From positions 1,957,501-2,021,500 of the forward strand of contig NZ_OY829944.1 in assembly GCF_963556105.2 (NCBI RefSeq): DNA of 64,000 nt, in the 5' to 3' direction. Shown in pieces: positions 7,860 through 17,120 of the stretch (its first letter is position 1; each line of letters begins with the position of its first letter). The position numbers and the translations under genes were made by a program. The stretch is from an uncultured Tolumonas sp. Its GTDB lineage: Bacteria; Pseudomonadota; Gammaproteobacteria; Enterobacterales; Aeromonadaceae. The notes beneath the pieces are model-generated. The model was not told the DNA's origin. It did not search any database and was given only the letters and a program-made list of their open reading frames with translations.

Positions 7860-9668
7860 ATGTCCGGACGTCGTCTTGAACAACAATATCTGAAGTTACT
7901 CAGCCAGTTTGGCTTGCTTGAAGTAGCGACAACGTTACAAGAACTGGCTGATCAACTCTGTTGTACCCGGCGCCATATGCGTAGTTTGCTGACACAAATG
8001 TACTCGTTAGGCTGGATCAACTGGCAAGCAGAAGCGGGCCGGGGGCGTCGTTCATATCTGCAATTACTACGAAATGAACATCAGTTACTGAGCGACAAAG
8101 CCGACAAGTTGCTTGATGCGGGCTGCTTTAGTGAGGCGATTGAGTTGCTGGGTGAAGAGAAACAGCTCATTGCACCGCTATTACGGGCCAAACTGGGCTA
8201 TAGCATCCGGGCTGATCATCAGACTTTGCGAGTGCCTTATTACCGGACGATGCCAAATCTTTATCCTGGCACGCCATTACGTCGTTCTGAGTTGCATCTG
8301 GTTAGACAGATATTTAATGGGTTAACCCGCATAAATGAGGAAAAAGGGGAAGTAGAGGCTGATCTGGCTCACCACTGGCGAATGCTAGAACCACTGCATT
8401 GGCGGTTTTACCTGCGGCCATCTGTGCAATTCCACGATGGCCGTGAATTATGTGCTGCGGATGTTGTAGCTTCACTAACGCGTTGTACGCACTTACCCCT
8501 TTATTCGCATATTGCTCAGATCAGTCAATGTGGAACGCTAGGGGTGGACATTCAACTCTTAGAGCCAGATCTCCATTTGCCCTTATTGTTATCAAATATT
8601 GAAGCCATGATTTTGCCGGCTGATCATGCTTCTCAAATCGCGTTTGCTGCGAAACCTGTCGGTACTGGTGCATATTGTGTGGCGGAAAATAATGATTGGC
8701 ATCTGCGGCTCAAAGCCTTTGATCACTATTTTGGCTTGCGGGCATTACTGGATGAAGTGGAAATATTAATGTGGCCCGAACTGAGCGCACCACAGCAGCT
8801 AGATGAATCGCCCATGCACTTGCAAAAATCAGGGGGAGATAGAGCAAAATCTACCACAGAGATCTCTACTGCAACGGCGACTTGGTTAAGTTCCAGTTTA
8901 AGTGATGTTGATTATGCCGCAGGTCTGGCGGCGAGTTTTACCGGCAAACCATCCGATGTGTTTAGCGAAATGTTCCTTGAAAAAGGCGGCTATTTCTTAC
9001 TTTGTGATAGTCGATCATCGTTTTGGCAAGGAATTGAACAACGGCGCTGGTTGCGGGAAAAATTAAGCCCTCACGTATTACTGCAGCAGTTAATTGAACC
9101 GATACGCCATTTTTGGGTTCCGACCGGCAGTCTGCTACCAACCTGGTTCCACTGCATGATGCCCTGCAATTCGGAAAGCCCATTCCAGTTAGATCAGAAT
9201 ACTAAACCTGTACTGCGGCTGGCGTATCATAAGCAGCATCCGGAATATCAGATGCTGACTGTGTTGATGACAAATTTATTGGCACTAGAGGGAGTGGAAT
9301 TAGAAACTGTAGCGCTTACCTATACTGATTGGGCTGATGGCAATGCAGATGTTGACTTGTGGCTGGGTACCGTCAATTTTGCTGTGCCTGAGGTTTGGAA
9401 TGTCGGTTGTTGGTTACTGGGTACACCGTTATTGCGGCAATCAATTTCCGGCGGAGATATTGCGCAATTGAATGATTGGATGACCAAATGGCGGAATAAC
9501 ACTATTAATGCTGAAGAGTTAATGAGATTTGCAACCACTTCCGGTTGGTTGCAACCTCTATTTCACCATTGGATGCGATTGAAAGGCCCAGAGCAAGCCA
9601 AAGGTATTCACTTAAACAATCTTGGTTGGTTTGATTTTAAATCAACTTGGATTGAGCCTGAAATATAA
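7860..9668 (+). CDS. SgrR-like transcriptional regulator
   Basis: 602 residues. The N-terminus is a winged helix-turn-helix (LQELADQLCCTRRHMRSLLTQM, near residues 26-50). The rest resembles a family 5 oligopeptide-type solute-binding protein, with the characteristic FHDGRELCAADVVASL and GTGAY segments. This layout is that of SgrR, which in enteric bacteria senses sugar-phosphate stress. It is transcribed away from the PTS and AroE-like genes, so control of those genes is a reasonable inference. No SgrS-like small RNA was recognised in the 227-base divergent promoter region. It is somewhat longer than E. coli SgrR (551 residues). Confidence 0.85.
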   Translation: MSGRRLEQQYLKLLSQFGLLEVATTLQELADQLCCTRRHMRSLLTQMYSLGWINWQAEAGRGRRSYLQLLRNEHQLLSDKADKLLDAGCFSEAIELLGEEKQLIAPLLRAKLGYSIRADHQTLRVPYYRTMPNLYPGTPLRRSELHLVRQIFNGLTRINEEKGEVEADLAHHWRMLEPLHWRFYLRPSVQFHDGRELCAADVVASLTRCTHLPLYSHIAQISQCGTLGVDIQLLEPDLHLPLLLSNIEAMILPADHASQIAFAAKPVGTGAYCVAENNDWHLRLKAFDHYFGLRALLDEVEILMWPELSAPQQLDESPMHLQKSGGDRAKSTTEISTATATWLSSSLSDVDYAAGLAASFTGKPSDVFSEMFLEKGGYFLLCDSRSSFWQGIEQRRWLREKLSPHVLLQQLIEPIRHFWVPTGSLLPTWFHCMMPCNSESPFQLDQNTKPVLRLAYHKQHPEYQMLTVLMTNLLALEGVELETVALTYTDWADGNADVDLWLGTVNFAVPEVWNVGCWLLGTPLLRQSISGGDIAQLNDWMTKWRNNTINAEELMRFATTSGWLQPLFHHWMRLKGPEQAKGIHLNNLGWFDFKSTWIEPEI

Positions 9669-9718
9669 ATATATAATTATTAAAGTTTTTCATAATAGCC
9701 TCATATTGCGCACAAGGT

Positions 9719-9740
9719 ACTTAATAAGTTGCACTTGAGT
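9719..9740. repeat. 22-bp repeat, copy 2, downstream of the SgrR-like gene
   Basis: ACTTAATAAGTTGCACTTGAGT differs from the copy at 7734-7755 in two positions. It sits in the 170-base gap between the convergent regulator and ABC ATPase genes, an unusual place for an operator. Confidence 0.6.
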
Positions 9741-9838
9741 TCAATTGACCAACTGAACAGTTAAAAAATGGAATGTTTTAACGTAGTTTTTTGGATGCAT
9801 ATATTCCTGTTCATCATAAACAGACTTGATACTATTGA

Positions 9839-10852
9839 TTACTGAGAACTCAAATCAAAAATCCTTTTCCCAAATCTTAAGTCATCCCGAACTTTCAGCA
9901 TGATCGACTCAATTTCTTCTAATTTTTTTAAGTTCTCTTTTTCTTCTCTTGATGTGGGTAATATTTTAGCAATACCGCCATTTTGAATCACAATACGTTG
10001 TTTACCGCGCAGAGCTAATAGTGGGTCATGCGTAGAAATAAATACGATTTTATCTTCTGAAACCAACAAATCTAACGCGCGTTTTCGATCTACACCTGCA
10101 TTTTCGATTTCATCGATCAGCACTATTGGCGCTGCACCCAATAATGCGGTGTCGGCAATCATCAATGCACGGGTTTGGCCGCCAGAAAGTTGGGTGATTG
10201 AGCAATCGTGGGAGAATTTTTCTCCGGTCAGGTCGTTAGCGCAATCAATAACACGTTGCACAGTTGACTCAATATTTTCTGTTAATCGGCAATGCGCATG
10301 CATGGTGATAAATTCATGCACACTCAGATCGACAACAAAATTCATGTTTTGGGAAAGCTGGGCCACCATTTTGCGGTGCATCGAAAAGCGAGTGTTATAA
10401 TCGGCGGGCGCGCCATTGAGTAATATCTGCCGACGGGTAGGTGTATCTCCCTGTGCCAGACACTCAATATCACTTAGTAAGCAGCTTTTACCTGAACCGG
10501 TAGGCCCAACAATACAAACGATATCACCCGCTTGAACCATTAACTCAATGTTTTCCGGTTCGCCTTGTTTATTGCGTCCGCCAATGATGGTCAATGTTTC
10601 AATCTGCGTTTGATTAGCCTGATAAATGGAATCAACCTCGTGAAGTAGTTGCTGCATATGAGGTAACAACATATCTCTCGCCATGCCGCCATCGGCCAGA
10701 TCTTCATCACTTAAACTGTTGATCCACTCTTTCACCGAAGTGGTTTTAACTGCGTGGGTTAACCCAATGCTATCAATGAATTCAGCGATGCAGGGTTGAT
10801 CACGTTGCAAACGGCGAATGTTCATTGATGATAAATTTTTATACTCACTCAT
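9839..10852 (-). CDS. Soluble ABC-type ATPase of the NifEN-fusion cluster
   Basis: 337 residues from ATG 10852, which overlaps the end of the GTPase gene by eight bases and is preceded by GAGGA. The first ~90 residues belong to no domain I recognise. Then comes one ABC nucleotide-binding domain: Walker A GPTGSGKS (116-123), signature LSGGQ (222-226), Walker B IVLIDE (243-248) and switch STHD. No transmembrane partner is encoded in the cluster, so it may be a soluble ABC ATPase acting on a protein or metal-delivery step rather than a transporter. It is the last gene of a tightly overlapping five-gene operon. Function unknown. Confidence 0.8.
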   Translation of the reverse strand: MSEYKNLSSMNIRRLQRDQPCIAEFIDSIGLTHAVKTTSVKEWINSLSDEDLADGGMARDMLLPHMQQLLHEVDSIYQANQTQIETLTIIGGRNKQGEPENIELMVQAGDIVCIVGPTGSGKSCLLSDIECLAQGDTPTRRQILLNGAPADYNTRFSMHRKMVAQLSQNMNFVVDLSVHEFITMHAHCRLTENIESTVQRVIDCANDLTGEKFSHDCSITQLSGGQTRALMIADTALLGAAPIVLIDEIENAGVDRKRALDLLVSEDKIVFISTHDPLLALRGKQRIVIQNGGIAKILPTSREEKENLKKLEEIESIMLKVRDDLRFGKRIFDLSSQ

Positions 10853-11546
10853 GATGACATTCCTCAAATTGCATTTTTTTGACATGACCTCGTTGATGAC
10901 GAGTTCCGATAGCCGTTTCACCGACACAATAGGGGCAAATTGCAGCGGGCATGGAAAAACGTAGATGTTGGCCATCCAATGATGTAATTGAGCTGCTGCG
11001 ACGCATTTGTAGAGCAATTTCTAGTGAACCTTGGCCAGTAATGCCATTGCAAAAAACGATGTGCGCGCGCGGGTTTGCAAGCCTGGTGTTATAAGCAAAC
11101 ACTTCACGTTCAGCCTGAGAAATGATGTCACCTTTGGTGATCACGACGAGATCGGCCAGTTTCAGCATTGGACCTACTTTCTTTGGCGTATTAATACCGG
11201 CTAACGCATCAACGACACAAATCGCCAGCACATCGTTAATATGCGGAGAGCAACGATTGCATAACCCGGCACTCTCACTGATTAGCATATCGAATTGCTG
11301 GTTTTGGCCCCACGTCAGGCAATCATCAATGTTGCTGACAAAAAAGTGATCGGGGCAAATGCCGCCTGAAATACCCGTTTTTACCGGAATGCCGTGTTTT
11401 TGATAGAGTTTGTCATCAGAGGTAGACAGTGCATCAAATTTAACGATGCCAACTTTCAGACCATCTTGCTTCAGTTGACGAATGGTCTGCAATATCACAG
11501 CAGTCTTACCAACAGAAGGGGCACCCGCGACGGTAATTAGCTGCAT
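10845..11546 (-). CDS. GTPase of the UreG/HypB (SIMIBI) type
   Basis: 233 residues. P-loop GAPSVGKT (8-15), a GGICPDHF segment (61-68), ESAGLCNRC (91-99, with conserved cysteines) and a TKGD base-recognition motif (138-141) place it with the UreG/HypB metallochaperone GTPases, which drive metal insertion into nickel enzymes. A C-terminal CPYC pair (204, 207) and a His/Cys-rich tail (EECHHE) add possible metal ligands. The start overlaps the upstream gene by ten bases behind CAGGAG. In this context it could load a metal or cofactor onto the NifEN-like protein or its client, which is inference. Confidence 0.8.
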   Translation of the reverse strand: MQLITVAGAPSVGKTAVILQTIRQLKQDGLKVGIVKFDALSTSDDKLYQKHGIPVKTGISGGICPDHFFVSNIDDCLTWGQNQQFDMLISESAGLCNRCSPHINDVLAICVVDALAGINTPKKVGPMLKLADLVVITKGDIISQAEREVFAYNTRLANPRAHIVFCNGITGQGSLEIALQMRRSSSITSLDGQHLRFSMPAAICPYCVGETAIGTRHQRGHVKKMQFEECHHE

Positions 11547-12553
11547 TGTTTTTTCTCCTGCTGTTGTAACCAGGCATTAAAGAATAATGTCGATGCCAGC
11601 TCAGTTTGTTGAACTAGATTATGTGCGCGAACATAGTCCCACCCGAGCCATTGAAAACGTGCCTCAGCCGGGATTGCTTGGCACTGTTGTAACAGGGTAG
11701 GTGGGTAGCAGTTGTGCAACAGATATTTGCCCAGTTGTTGGCTGGTTAAATAATCAATAATGGGCTGTAATCTTTCCCGTTTTTCAGGTTTTAACATGAA
11801 GGCGATAGGCATGGTGTACGCGCCATCCTGCGGCCAGATGATCTGACATTGCTGACGACGTGGGCACAGTTCAGCCTGCATCCAGGGCAAAATAGCAATT
11901 GCAGGTGCCTGCTGATTTTTCGACCCCATCAGTCGGGAAATTTCCACATGGTGCAGTAAATGCCGAACATTATGCGCAAAGGCAATGACGCCATTCGGGC
12001 CAAATTCGCGGTACAGCGACAACAACAGGAAGCGGTTGAATTCAGTGTAAGTGCCCGAGTCTGAAGAGCGTGAGCCACCAAACGTGATGTCATTGTGATA
12101 GATGGGATCGAGCAAATCTTCCCAGCATTGTGGGATAGGGCGATTCCCCAGTTTTGTTTTATCAACCAGAAAAACAAACGGGATCACTGAAAAGGGATGG
12201 AAGATGCCTGCTGGATCAGGGATCCCGGCTTTTTGATATACCGGATGAAAATCGGAAGGCTGGAATAAAGCAGGCCCTTGATAATAAGACTGATTTTTTG
12301 AACTCAATATATCTGATGAACAAGTAACGACGAGCATAGAGGGTAATGTTGCCGGATGTGTCGGCGCCACCACACGAGCAAAAGGCTCAAACCATTCACC
12401 GCCGGTCACACTCATACAATTAAGCACCACACCGCTTTTTACTTGATGAGTTGCTACTGCTTTATCCAGCCCCGATTTAAATGCCAATCGAAGCGGAATG
12501 GGCATTCGCCCGAGAAAATCGAGCGATGAAGTAACCGTATTATCAGGAATCAT
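11537..12553 (-). CDS. Solute-binding-protein-like protein without signal peptide
   Basis: 338 residues resembling periplasmic iron/oxyanion-type extracellular solute-binding proteins: a hinge-like VFLVDKTKLG segment, CWEDLLDP, and TFGGSRSSDSGTYTEFN, which looks like an anion-binding loop. The N-terminus (MIPDNTVTSSLDFLGR) has no signal sequence or lipobox, so it is probably cytoplasmic, which is odd for this fold. Its ATG overlaps the preceding ligase stop (ATGA). It could hold a small ligand or metal complex for the GTPase/ATPase pair encoded next. Annotated by fold resemblance only. Confidence 0.65.
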   Translation of the reverse strand: MIPDNTVTSSLDFLGRMPIPLRLAFKSGLDKAVATHQVKSGVVLNCMSVTGGEWFEPFARVVAPTHPATLPSMLVVTCSSDILSSKNQSYYQGPALFQPSDFHPVYQKAGIPDPAGIFHPFSVIPFVFLVDKTKLGNRPIPQCWEDLLDPIYHNDITFGGSRSSDSGTYTEFNRFLLLSLYREFGPNGVIAFAHNVRHLLHHVEISRLMGSKNQQAPAIAILPWMQAELCPRRQQCQIIWPQDGAYTMPIAFMLKPEKRERLQPIIDYLTSQQLGKYLLHNCYPPTLLQQCQAIPAEARFQWLGWDYVRAHNLVQQTELASTLFFNAWLQQQEKKQCS

Positions 12554-13662
12554 ATTGCAAGGCCCCCCGCGTAATACATCTGGCCAGAACGTTGATTGTG
12601 TTCTATCAGATCATGCGAAGGGGTTCGGCGAGTGGCCAGCATATTCCCCAGTAGTGATAAGGATCGGGCTCCTTGTTGTTCACCATGCTGAATCAAGGCA
12701 ATGCGGGCTTTATTGATAACATCGATAGCGGTATGACAGATCTTATCGTCAGAAAACCCCAAGATTGCAGCGCGTTGATAAAGGTGATGATCAGGATAAT
12801 CGGCCCGATCTTCCAACTGATGATCAAGGCAAAGCCCGATTAACAGATAACAACAAGCCGTTAATAATTCCGCCGTAGGCATCGCATCAAAAGCCTTGAA
12901 TTCGATACGACCATGTTCTGATGGAATTCGTGCGGTATAGCAAAGAGGGGCATCGGGTTTATTTGACGCGTTAGCAAACAATTTACAGGTTGGGCGCAAC
13001 CCAGCACGTTCGTAGGTTCTTTTGGATAAACCTTGCCATTGTGCTCCACCAGAAAATGGAGAGCTAAAACTGAACGGAACAATATACGGGCCGTAATAGG
13101 TCAGTTTACGGGCAACATCCAGACTCTTTTCAATGCTCATTTCGCTGAATGAAAGATTGATATCCGGCCCATAACTGAGCGTTGAGATATGCGATGCGGC
13201 ATATTCAGAATGTTGCTCTCGTAGTGTTTTTTCCCACTGATTCAGTGGTGGTTCGTAATGATATTCGGCTAATTCAGGGTTAAAGCCTGAAATGGCAAGC
13301 CCGAGTTTATACTTGTGCAGAGTGAGTGTTAATTGATGTTCAATATCTTTTAAAACTGCAATGGCTTCACATACAGATCCTCTTGGTGGTGTGCGAATCT
13401 CAACGCCTTTTACCGCCATCTGATGAAACGAACCATCGGAGTGAAATCGCTCGTCGCCTTCCAGATACCAATAGCCATTTTTGATGCCTAAATCACCGAC
13501 AGCCAGCGCGTTATCGAATTTTCCCGGCTTTTCTTCCAGTAAATCGGCTATCGATTGAAAGTCGAGATTCGCAAAATTACGCAGACGCCCGGTCTGTTCA
13601 CCTTCGGTATCGATAAGCATATATTCATATTCGATCCCGCATTTCATGTGCAGTGACTTCAT
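12550..13662 (-). CDS. Glutamate-cysteine ligase family 2 (GCS2)-like carboxylate-amine ligase
   Basis: 370 residues from ATG 13662 (GCGAGG ribosome binding site, 14 bases after the nitroreductase stop). The opening CGIEYEYMLID matches the conserved GIExE start of GCS2/YbdK enzymes, followed by DGSFHQMAVKGVEIRTPP and a PDINLSF segment. The family forms an amide between a glutamate gamma-carboxyl (or similar) and an amine with ATP. In a nitrogenase-type cluster it could make a small thiol or amide ligand, but the substrate is not predictable. Its place between a nitroreductase and metal-handling proteins suggests a dedicated pathway rather than glutathione synthesis. Confidence 0.72.
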   Translation of the reverse strand: MKSLHMKCGIEYEYMLIDTEGEQTGRLRNFANLDFQSIADLLEEKPGKFDNALAVGDLGIKNGYWYLEGDERFHSDGSFHQMAVKGVEIRTPPRGSVCEAIAVLKDIEHQLTLTLHKYKLGLAISGFNPELAEYHYEPPLNQWEKTLREQHSEYAASHISTLSYGPDINLSFSEMSIEKSLDVARKLTYYGPYIVPFSFSSPFSGGAQWQGLSKRTYERAGLRPTCKLFANASNKPDAPLCYTARIPSEHGRIEFKAFDAMPTAELLTACCYLLIGLCLDHQLEDRADYPDHHLYQRAAILGFSDDKICHTAIDVINKARIALIQHGEQQGARSLSLLGNMLATRRTPSHDLIEHNQRSGQMYYAGGLAI

Positions 13663-13675
13663 TATATCGGCCTCG

Positions 13676-14269
13676 CTATAACCATTGCGTGTAAGGTTCA
13701 GGGCTATCATCTGGCCGCACAGCAGCAACACTCTCTGTTGGGGTGCCTAAATAGAGAAAGCCGACGATTTGATCGGTATCTTGTAATTCAAACAACTGAT
13801 GCAGTTCACGGCTTTGCATTAACCAGCCAGAGCGCCAGATCCCGTTAAAACCCAAGCTTTGCGCAGCCATTTGCATCATCAGCACAGAAGATGAGGCACA
13901 GAGAATTTGATCAAAAGCAGAGACGTGTTTATTCACAGCTGGTGTTGCAACAACGGTGATCACCACTGGTGCTCGCAATGGCATTTTTCTAACTCGTTCG
14001 ATGACTTGTTCGGGTTTATTCATCACTTTTGCTGACTGTGCAAACAACTCACCTAATCGAATCAGCCCGTCTCCTTTCGCAACTAAAAAACGAAATGGGC
14101 GCATATATTGAAAATCAGGTGCGCGCATCGCTGCCCGTAGAATAATATTTAGCTGTTTTTCATCAGGAGCAGGGAGCGCTAAATGATGGCTTGAATGACG
14201 TGATAATAAAAATTTGGTCACTACATTTAGATCATGTCCCAGGCTAACGGTATTAACTTTAATATCCAC
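13676..14269 (-). CDS. Nitroreductase-family flavoprotein
   Basis: 197 residues, GTG start at 14269 behind AAAGGAG. Nitroreductase fold with the N-terminal FMN-contact segment (LLSRHSSHHLALP), RAPDFQYMRPFRF and the C-terminal GFNGIWRSGW and FLYLGTP segments, closest in pattern to YdjA-like small members. Members reduce nitro groups, quinones or other substrates with NAD(P)H; some are pathway-specific dehydrogenases or reductases. It is the first gene of a five-gene operon behind a strong sigma-54 promoter, so it is expected to be made only when the alternative nitrogenase regulon is on. Confidence 0.82.
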   Translation of the reverse strand: MDIKVNTVSLGHDLNVVTKFLLSRHSSHHLALPAPDEKQLNIILRAAMRAPDFQYMRPFRFLVAKGDGLIRLGELFAQSAKVMNKPEQVIERVRKMPLRAPVVITVVATPAVNKHVSAFDQILCASSSVLMMQMAAQSLGFNGIWRSGWLMQSRELHQLFELQDTDQIVGFLYLGTPTESVAAVRPDDSPEPYTQWL

Positions 14270-14328
14270 CTCATTTCTCCTTTAAATTTGGATGAAATAG
14301 TGAGCATGATTTATATAGAGTTAATAAA

Positions 14329-14345
14329 GGCATTAAATGTGCCAT
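14329..14345 (-). promoter_or_regulatory. Sigma-54 promoter of the nitroreductase operon
   Basis: The minus strand reads ATGGCACATTTAATGCC: TGGCAC at -24 and TGC at -12, with GG and GC exactly twelve bases apart. It is about 60 bases before the nitroreductase start. Confidence 0.78.
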
Positions 14346-14425
14346 TGAGTATTATTTTTAATGGGATATTGTCTATATATTTCAATTGGTTAGCATTTTT
14401 GGTAAAACCGTAATGGATATCTGTT

Positions 14426-14439
14426 GTACTTGTACGAAC
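14426..14439. promoter_or_regulatory. VnfA-type upstream activator site
   Basis: GTAC-TTGTAC-GAAC fits the GTAC-N6-GAAC form of VnfA sites. It is about 85 bases upstream of the sigma-54 promoter at 14345-14329, a normal distance for a sigma-54 activator. Confidence 0.65.
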
Positions 14440-14493
14440 TAATTGCAATATTTTGTGCATTACGGAACTAATGAGTGTCTGACATCTCCGTCA

Positions 14494-17112
14494 TTAAGCG
14501 ATATCTAGCAATAAATTACTGAAATTAAAAATTAAATTCCGGGCGCCCTGATAACCTAACCGTAAAAAATGTGGCACCCCAATATGAGTTGGTTCATGAA
14601 TTCCAATTGCAAAATGTTGAAGTCCTGCATTTTGAGCGAACGAGTAAAATGAATCTGGCGCAATCAATATATTTGCATGAGTTATCTGGGCCATGACTGT
14701 TTGGGTATCCCCAATCAGCACGTTGGACAAAGGAAGTTGAGTCAATAACTTATGGGGAACTGGACTAATTGCTTGCTCGATCGAAATTCCACTCTCTTGC
14801 AGCCAGTATGTCAGGTCGAATAGCAGATCTGGTTCTGCTGCGAGAACTGCTTTCCCCCGGCACAATATTTTGGCGTTATCCATCATCACATCAAGTAATT
14901 GCGCGCGTTGACGAATATATTTAGGTGGTACGTTCTGTCCGGATAATTGTGTAAAAAACTGAATCAAATGATCAGTAGCCTTTAAACCGGTCAGTTTATT
15001 TAATAATAATCCATCTCGTGCAGATTGGTTAAGAGTATGAAATGAATCTCTCATTTGTTCGCCTAAGGCAAGCACAGGAATGTTGCTTTGTTCGCAAGCA
15101 AGGCGTGACAGCGATACACCGCCATTTAATAAATAATCCTCACTGCCGGTGAATTGACCATCTAGTGAGGTGCTTAAATCAGGTAGAAAATACGCACTTA
15201 TTCCAAAGTCATCGGCTAACTGCTTGAGCCACTCAATATCAGCAATCGAGAGATGGGAGCCAACTAACACAATCAGACTAATAGGCGCTGTCTGATGAAG
15301 AACCGTCGAAGGCATCTCCGTGATTTTTTGGGCTACTGCATGAATTGCTTTTCCCCAACCATCTTGCAGTGTTCCCTCAAAATCAGGGGTATAAATATCA
15401 ATCATGTCTGATAGCTGTAATGACTCTGCGTGAGCTTCATTTCGCAAAGTGTGCAGACAAACGCCCTGTGCATCCATCATTCCTGTTGTAACAATAGCGA
15501 TAATAGAGGTATCGGAAGTTGATAAACTGCGTAGTGACTCAACCAATGTGTTTTGTCCGCCATGAATGGTTTCAATTTCATTCAAACTGACCGAATGAAT
15601 ATTGATCTGCTCACCAAAATAGCGACTTAAAAATATCAATCCACTGGCGGCACAGCCCTGTGCACCGAATAGTAGTACCTTTCCACCTTGAATTCCTTGA
15701 ATGGCTAATAACGCTCCCATGGGTTGCGTAAAGGCGAATGGTTGTATATTTCCAATGACAGACGATCGAATAATCTGGCATTGTGAGGCGAGGGCGGGCA
15801 TCGCTGATTTTGCCATTATCTCTGATGAGATCAGTTGTAAAATAGGCATATGCAACATAGCATCTATCTCATTCAATAGCGCAATGATGCCATTCAATCC
15901 AAGTAGGCTGAACTTGCGCTCATGACTCATTTCAACACATGGCACCGCGTATTTTTGCGCGGTATAGCGCATGCCACCCCCAGACAGCAAAATATCTACT
16001 TGCCCGGATTTTAATAATTCCGTTAGCTCTTTTTCCTGCCAATCCGGCAATTTATTGTTCGTGCATTGCTGTTTGATCTCGGCGTGCAATGATTTATCTC
16101 GTTCGTTGCATTTATGCAGAGACACACCACAGATAATGAGCCCGGCGGCTTGAAGATCTTCTATCAGCGACCATGTTTTTAAACCACCTAAATAGATCAG
16201 AACGCGCTTTCCATTCAGTCTGGGCCGTAGTAATTGCAGACACTGTTCAAGTTTTTGTTTCTCAATAAATAGGTAGTGCTCAACATTTGTAGTGAGTTGT
16301 TTGTTTGCCCCTGTTGATACTAGCTGTGCTGCCAACGATTTCAGCGTGTTGGCGAATGGTTTACTGCCATAAAGAGAGCCTTTAATAAATGGAATCGCGT
16401 AGCTCTCGTAAAGACGTTCGGCTAAACCAGGCATGGCCTGAGAGCAAAGATCTAGACTCATTTTTGCACGATGAGCTGATGCAATATGGTTGAAACGACC
16501 ATCACCGGGAATGGATGCTAAAATACGAATCCCCAGTTCAGCCAATATATTATTAAAGGCTTCAACTTCACCCATAACATTAAACTCACCAATGAGATTA
16601 ATGTCAGTTGGTGTTGAAATGTTCGGTTCTTGATAACCAATTACCTGTTCAAGCAGAGTTTTCACTGCGATCTGGTGTCCCTTTTGTTTTCCACCTGCAA
16701 ACCCTGGAGCATCGATGGCGATGATGGGCAAATGCAGCCGTTTTGAAGCGATTTGGCATTCGCTGACAAGGTCATCACCTAACATCGCTGTCAGGCAACT
16801 TTGATAAACAAAAATACCCGCCGGGGCAAAATCATCGGCAATACGGTCGAGCAATGCTTGTAACCGCAGCGTTCCCCCCATAACCAGATCAACTTCACCT
16901 AAGGCGGTTGTTACGCTCAACCTATGCAAATGTAAGTCACTGCTTTGCGTTGGGCGTGATGACCAGACGTGCCCCAGACAACCAGATGTACCATGTACAA
17001 CATGAATAACATCCGTAATGGGTTGCAATGCCAGCTTTGCACCGCGTAAGGCACAACCACCGGGTTTTTCTTTTGATTTATTACATGCAGCAATAGCAGG
17101 AGTCGGGGACAT
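14494..17112 (-). CDS. Fused NifE-NifN-like protein (nitrogenase-family component 1)
   Basis: 872 residues from ATG 17112 (AAGG upstream; a TTG two codons earlier is weaker). Residues 1 to ~430 are NifE-like (GGCALRGAKLALQPI, HGTSGCLGH, YQSCLTAMLGDD, DAPGFAGGKQ, NLIGEFNVMGE) and ~450-872 are NifN-like (QPMGALLA, GAQGCAASG, TTGMMDAQGVCLHTL, LPDLSTSLDG). The cysteines matching the NifEN [4Fe-4S] site are all present: C20, C45 and C106 in the E half and C487 in the N half, plus C223 (DLCSQAM) at the cofactor-precursor position. So it should be a scaffold or reductase that binds FeS clusters as one chain. It is distinct from the separate vnfE and vnfN in this window. It has no dedicated Fe protein; AnfH or VnfH could serve. 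It shares an operon with a TonB receptor and binding protein. Confidence 0.88.
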   Translation of the reverse strand: MSPTPAIAACNKSKEKPGGCALRGAKLALQPITDVIHVVHGTSGCLGHVWSSRPTQSSDLHLHRLSVTTALGEVDLVMGGTLRLQALLDRIADDFAPAGIFVYQSCLTAMLGDDLVSECQIASKRLHLPIIAIDAPGFAGGKQKGHQIAVKTLLEQVIGYQEPNISTPTDINLIGEFNVMGEVEAFNNILAELGIRILASIPGDGRFNHIASAHRAKMSLDLCSQAMPGLAERLYESYAIPFIKGSLYGSKPFANTLKSLAAQLVSTGANKQLTTNVEHYLFIEKQKLEQCLQLLRPRLNGKRVLIYLGGLKTWSLIEDLQAAGLIICGVSLHKCNERDKSLHAEIKQQCTNNKLPDWQEKELTELLKSGQVDILLSGGGMRYTAQKYAVPCVEMSHERKFSLLGLNGIIALLNEIDAMLHMPILQLISSEIMAKSAMPALASQCQIIRSSVIGNIQPFAFTQPMGALLAIQGIQGGKVLLFGAQGCAASGLIFLSRYFGEQINIHSVSLNEIETIHGGQNTLVESLRSLSTSDTSIIAIVTTGMMDAQGVCLHTLRNEAHAESLQLSDMIDIYTPDFEGTLQDGWGKAIHAVAQKITEMPSTVLHQTAPISLIVLVGSHLSIADIEWLKQLADDFGISAYFLPDLSTSLDGQFTGSEDYLLNGGVSLSRLACEQSNIPVLALGEQMRDSFHTLNQSARDGLLLNKLTGLKATDHLIQFFTQLSGQNVPPKYIRQRAQLLDVMMDNAKILCRGKAVLAAEPDLLFDLTYWLQESGISIEQAISPVPHKLLTQLPLSNVLIGDTQTVMAQITHANILIAPDSFYSFAQNAGLQHFAIGIHEPTHIGVPHFLRLGYQGARNLIFNFSNLLLDIA

Positions 17113-17120
17113 AACCAACC

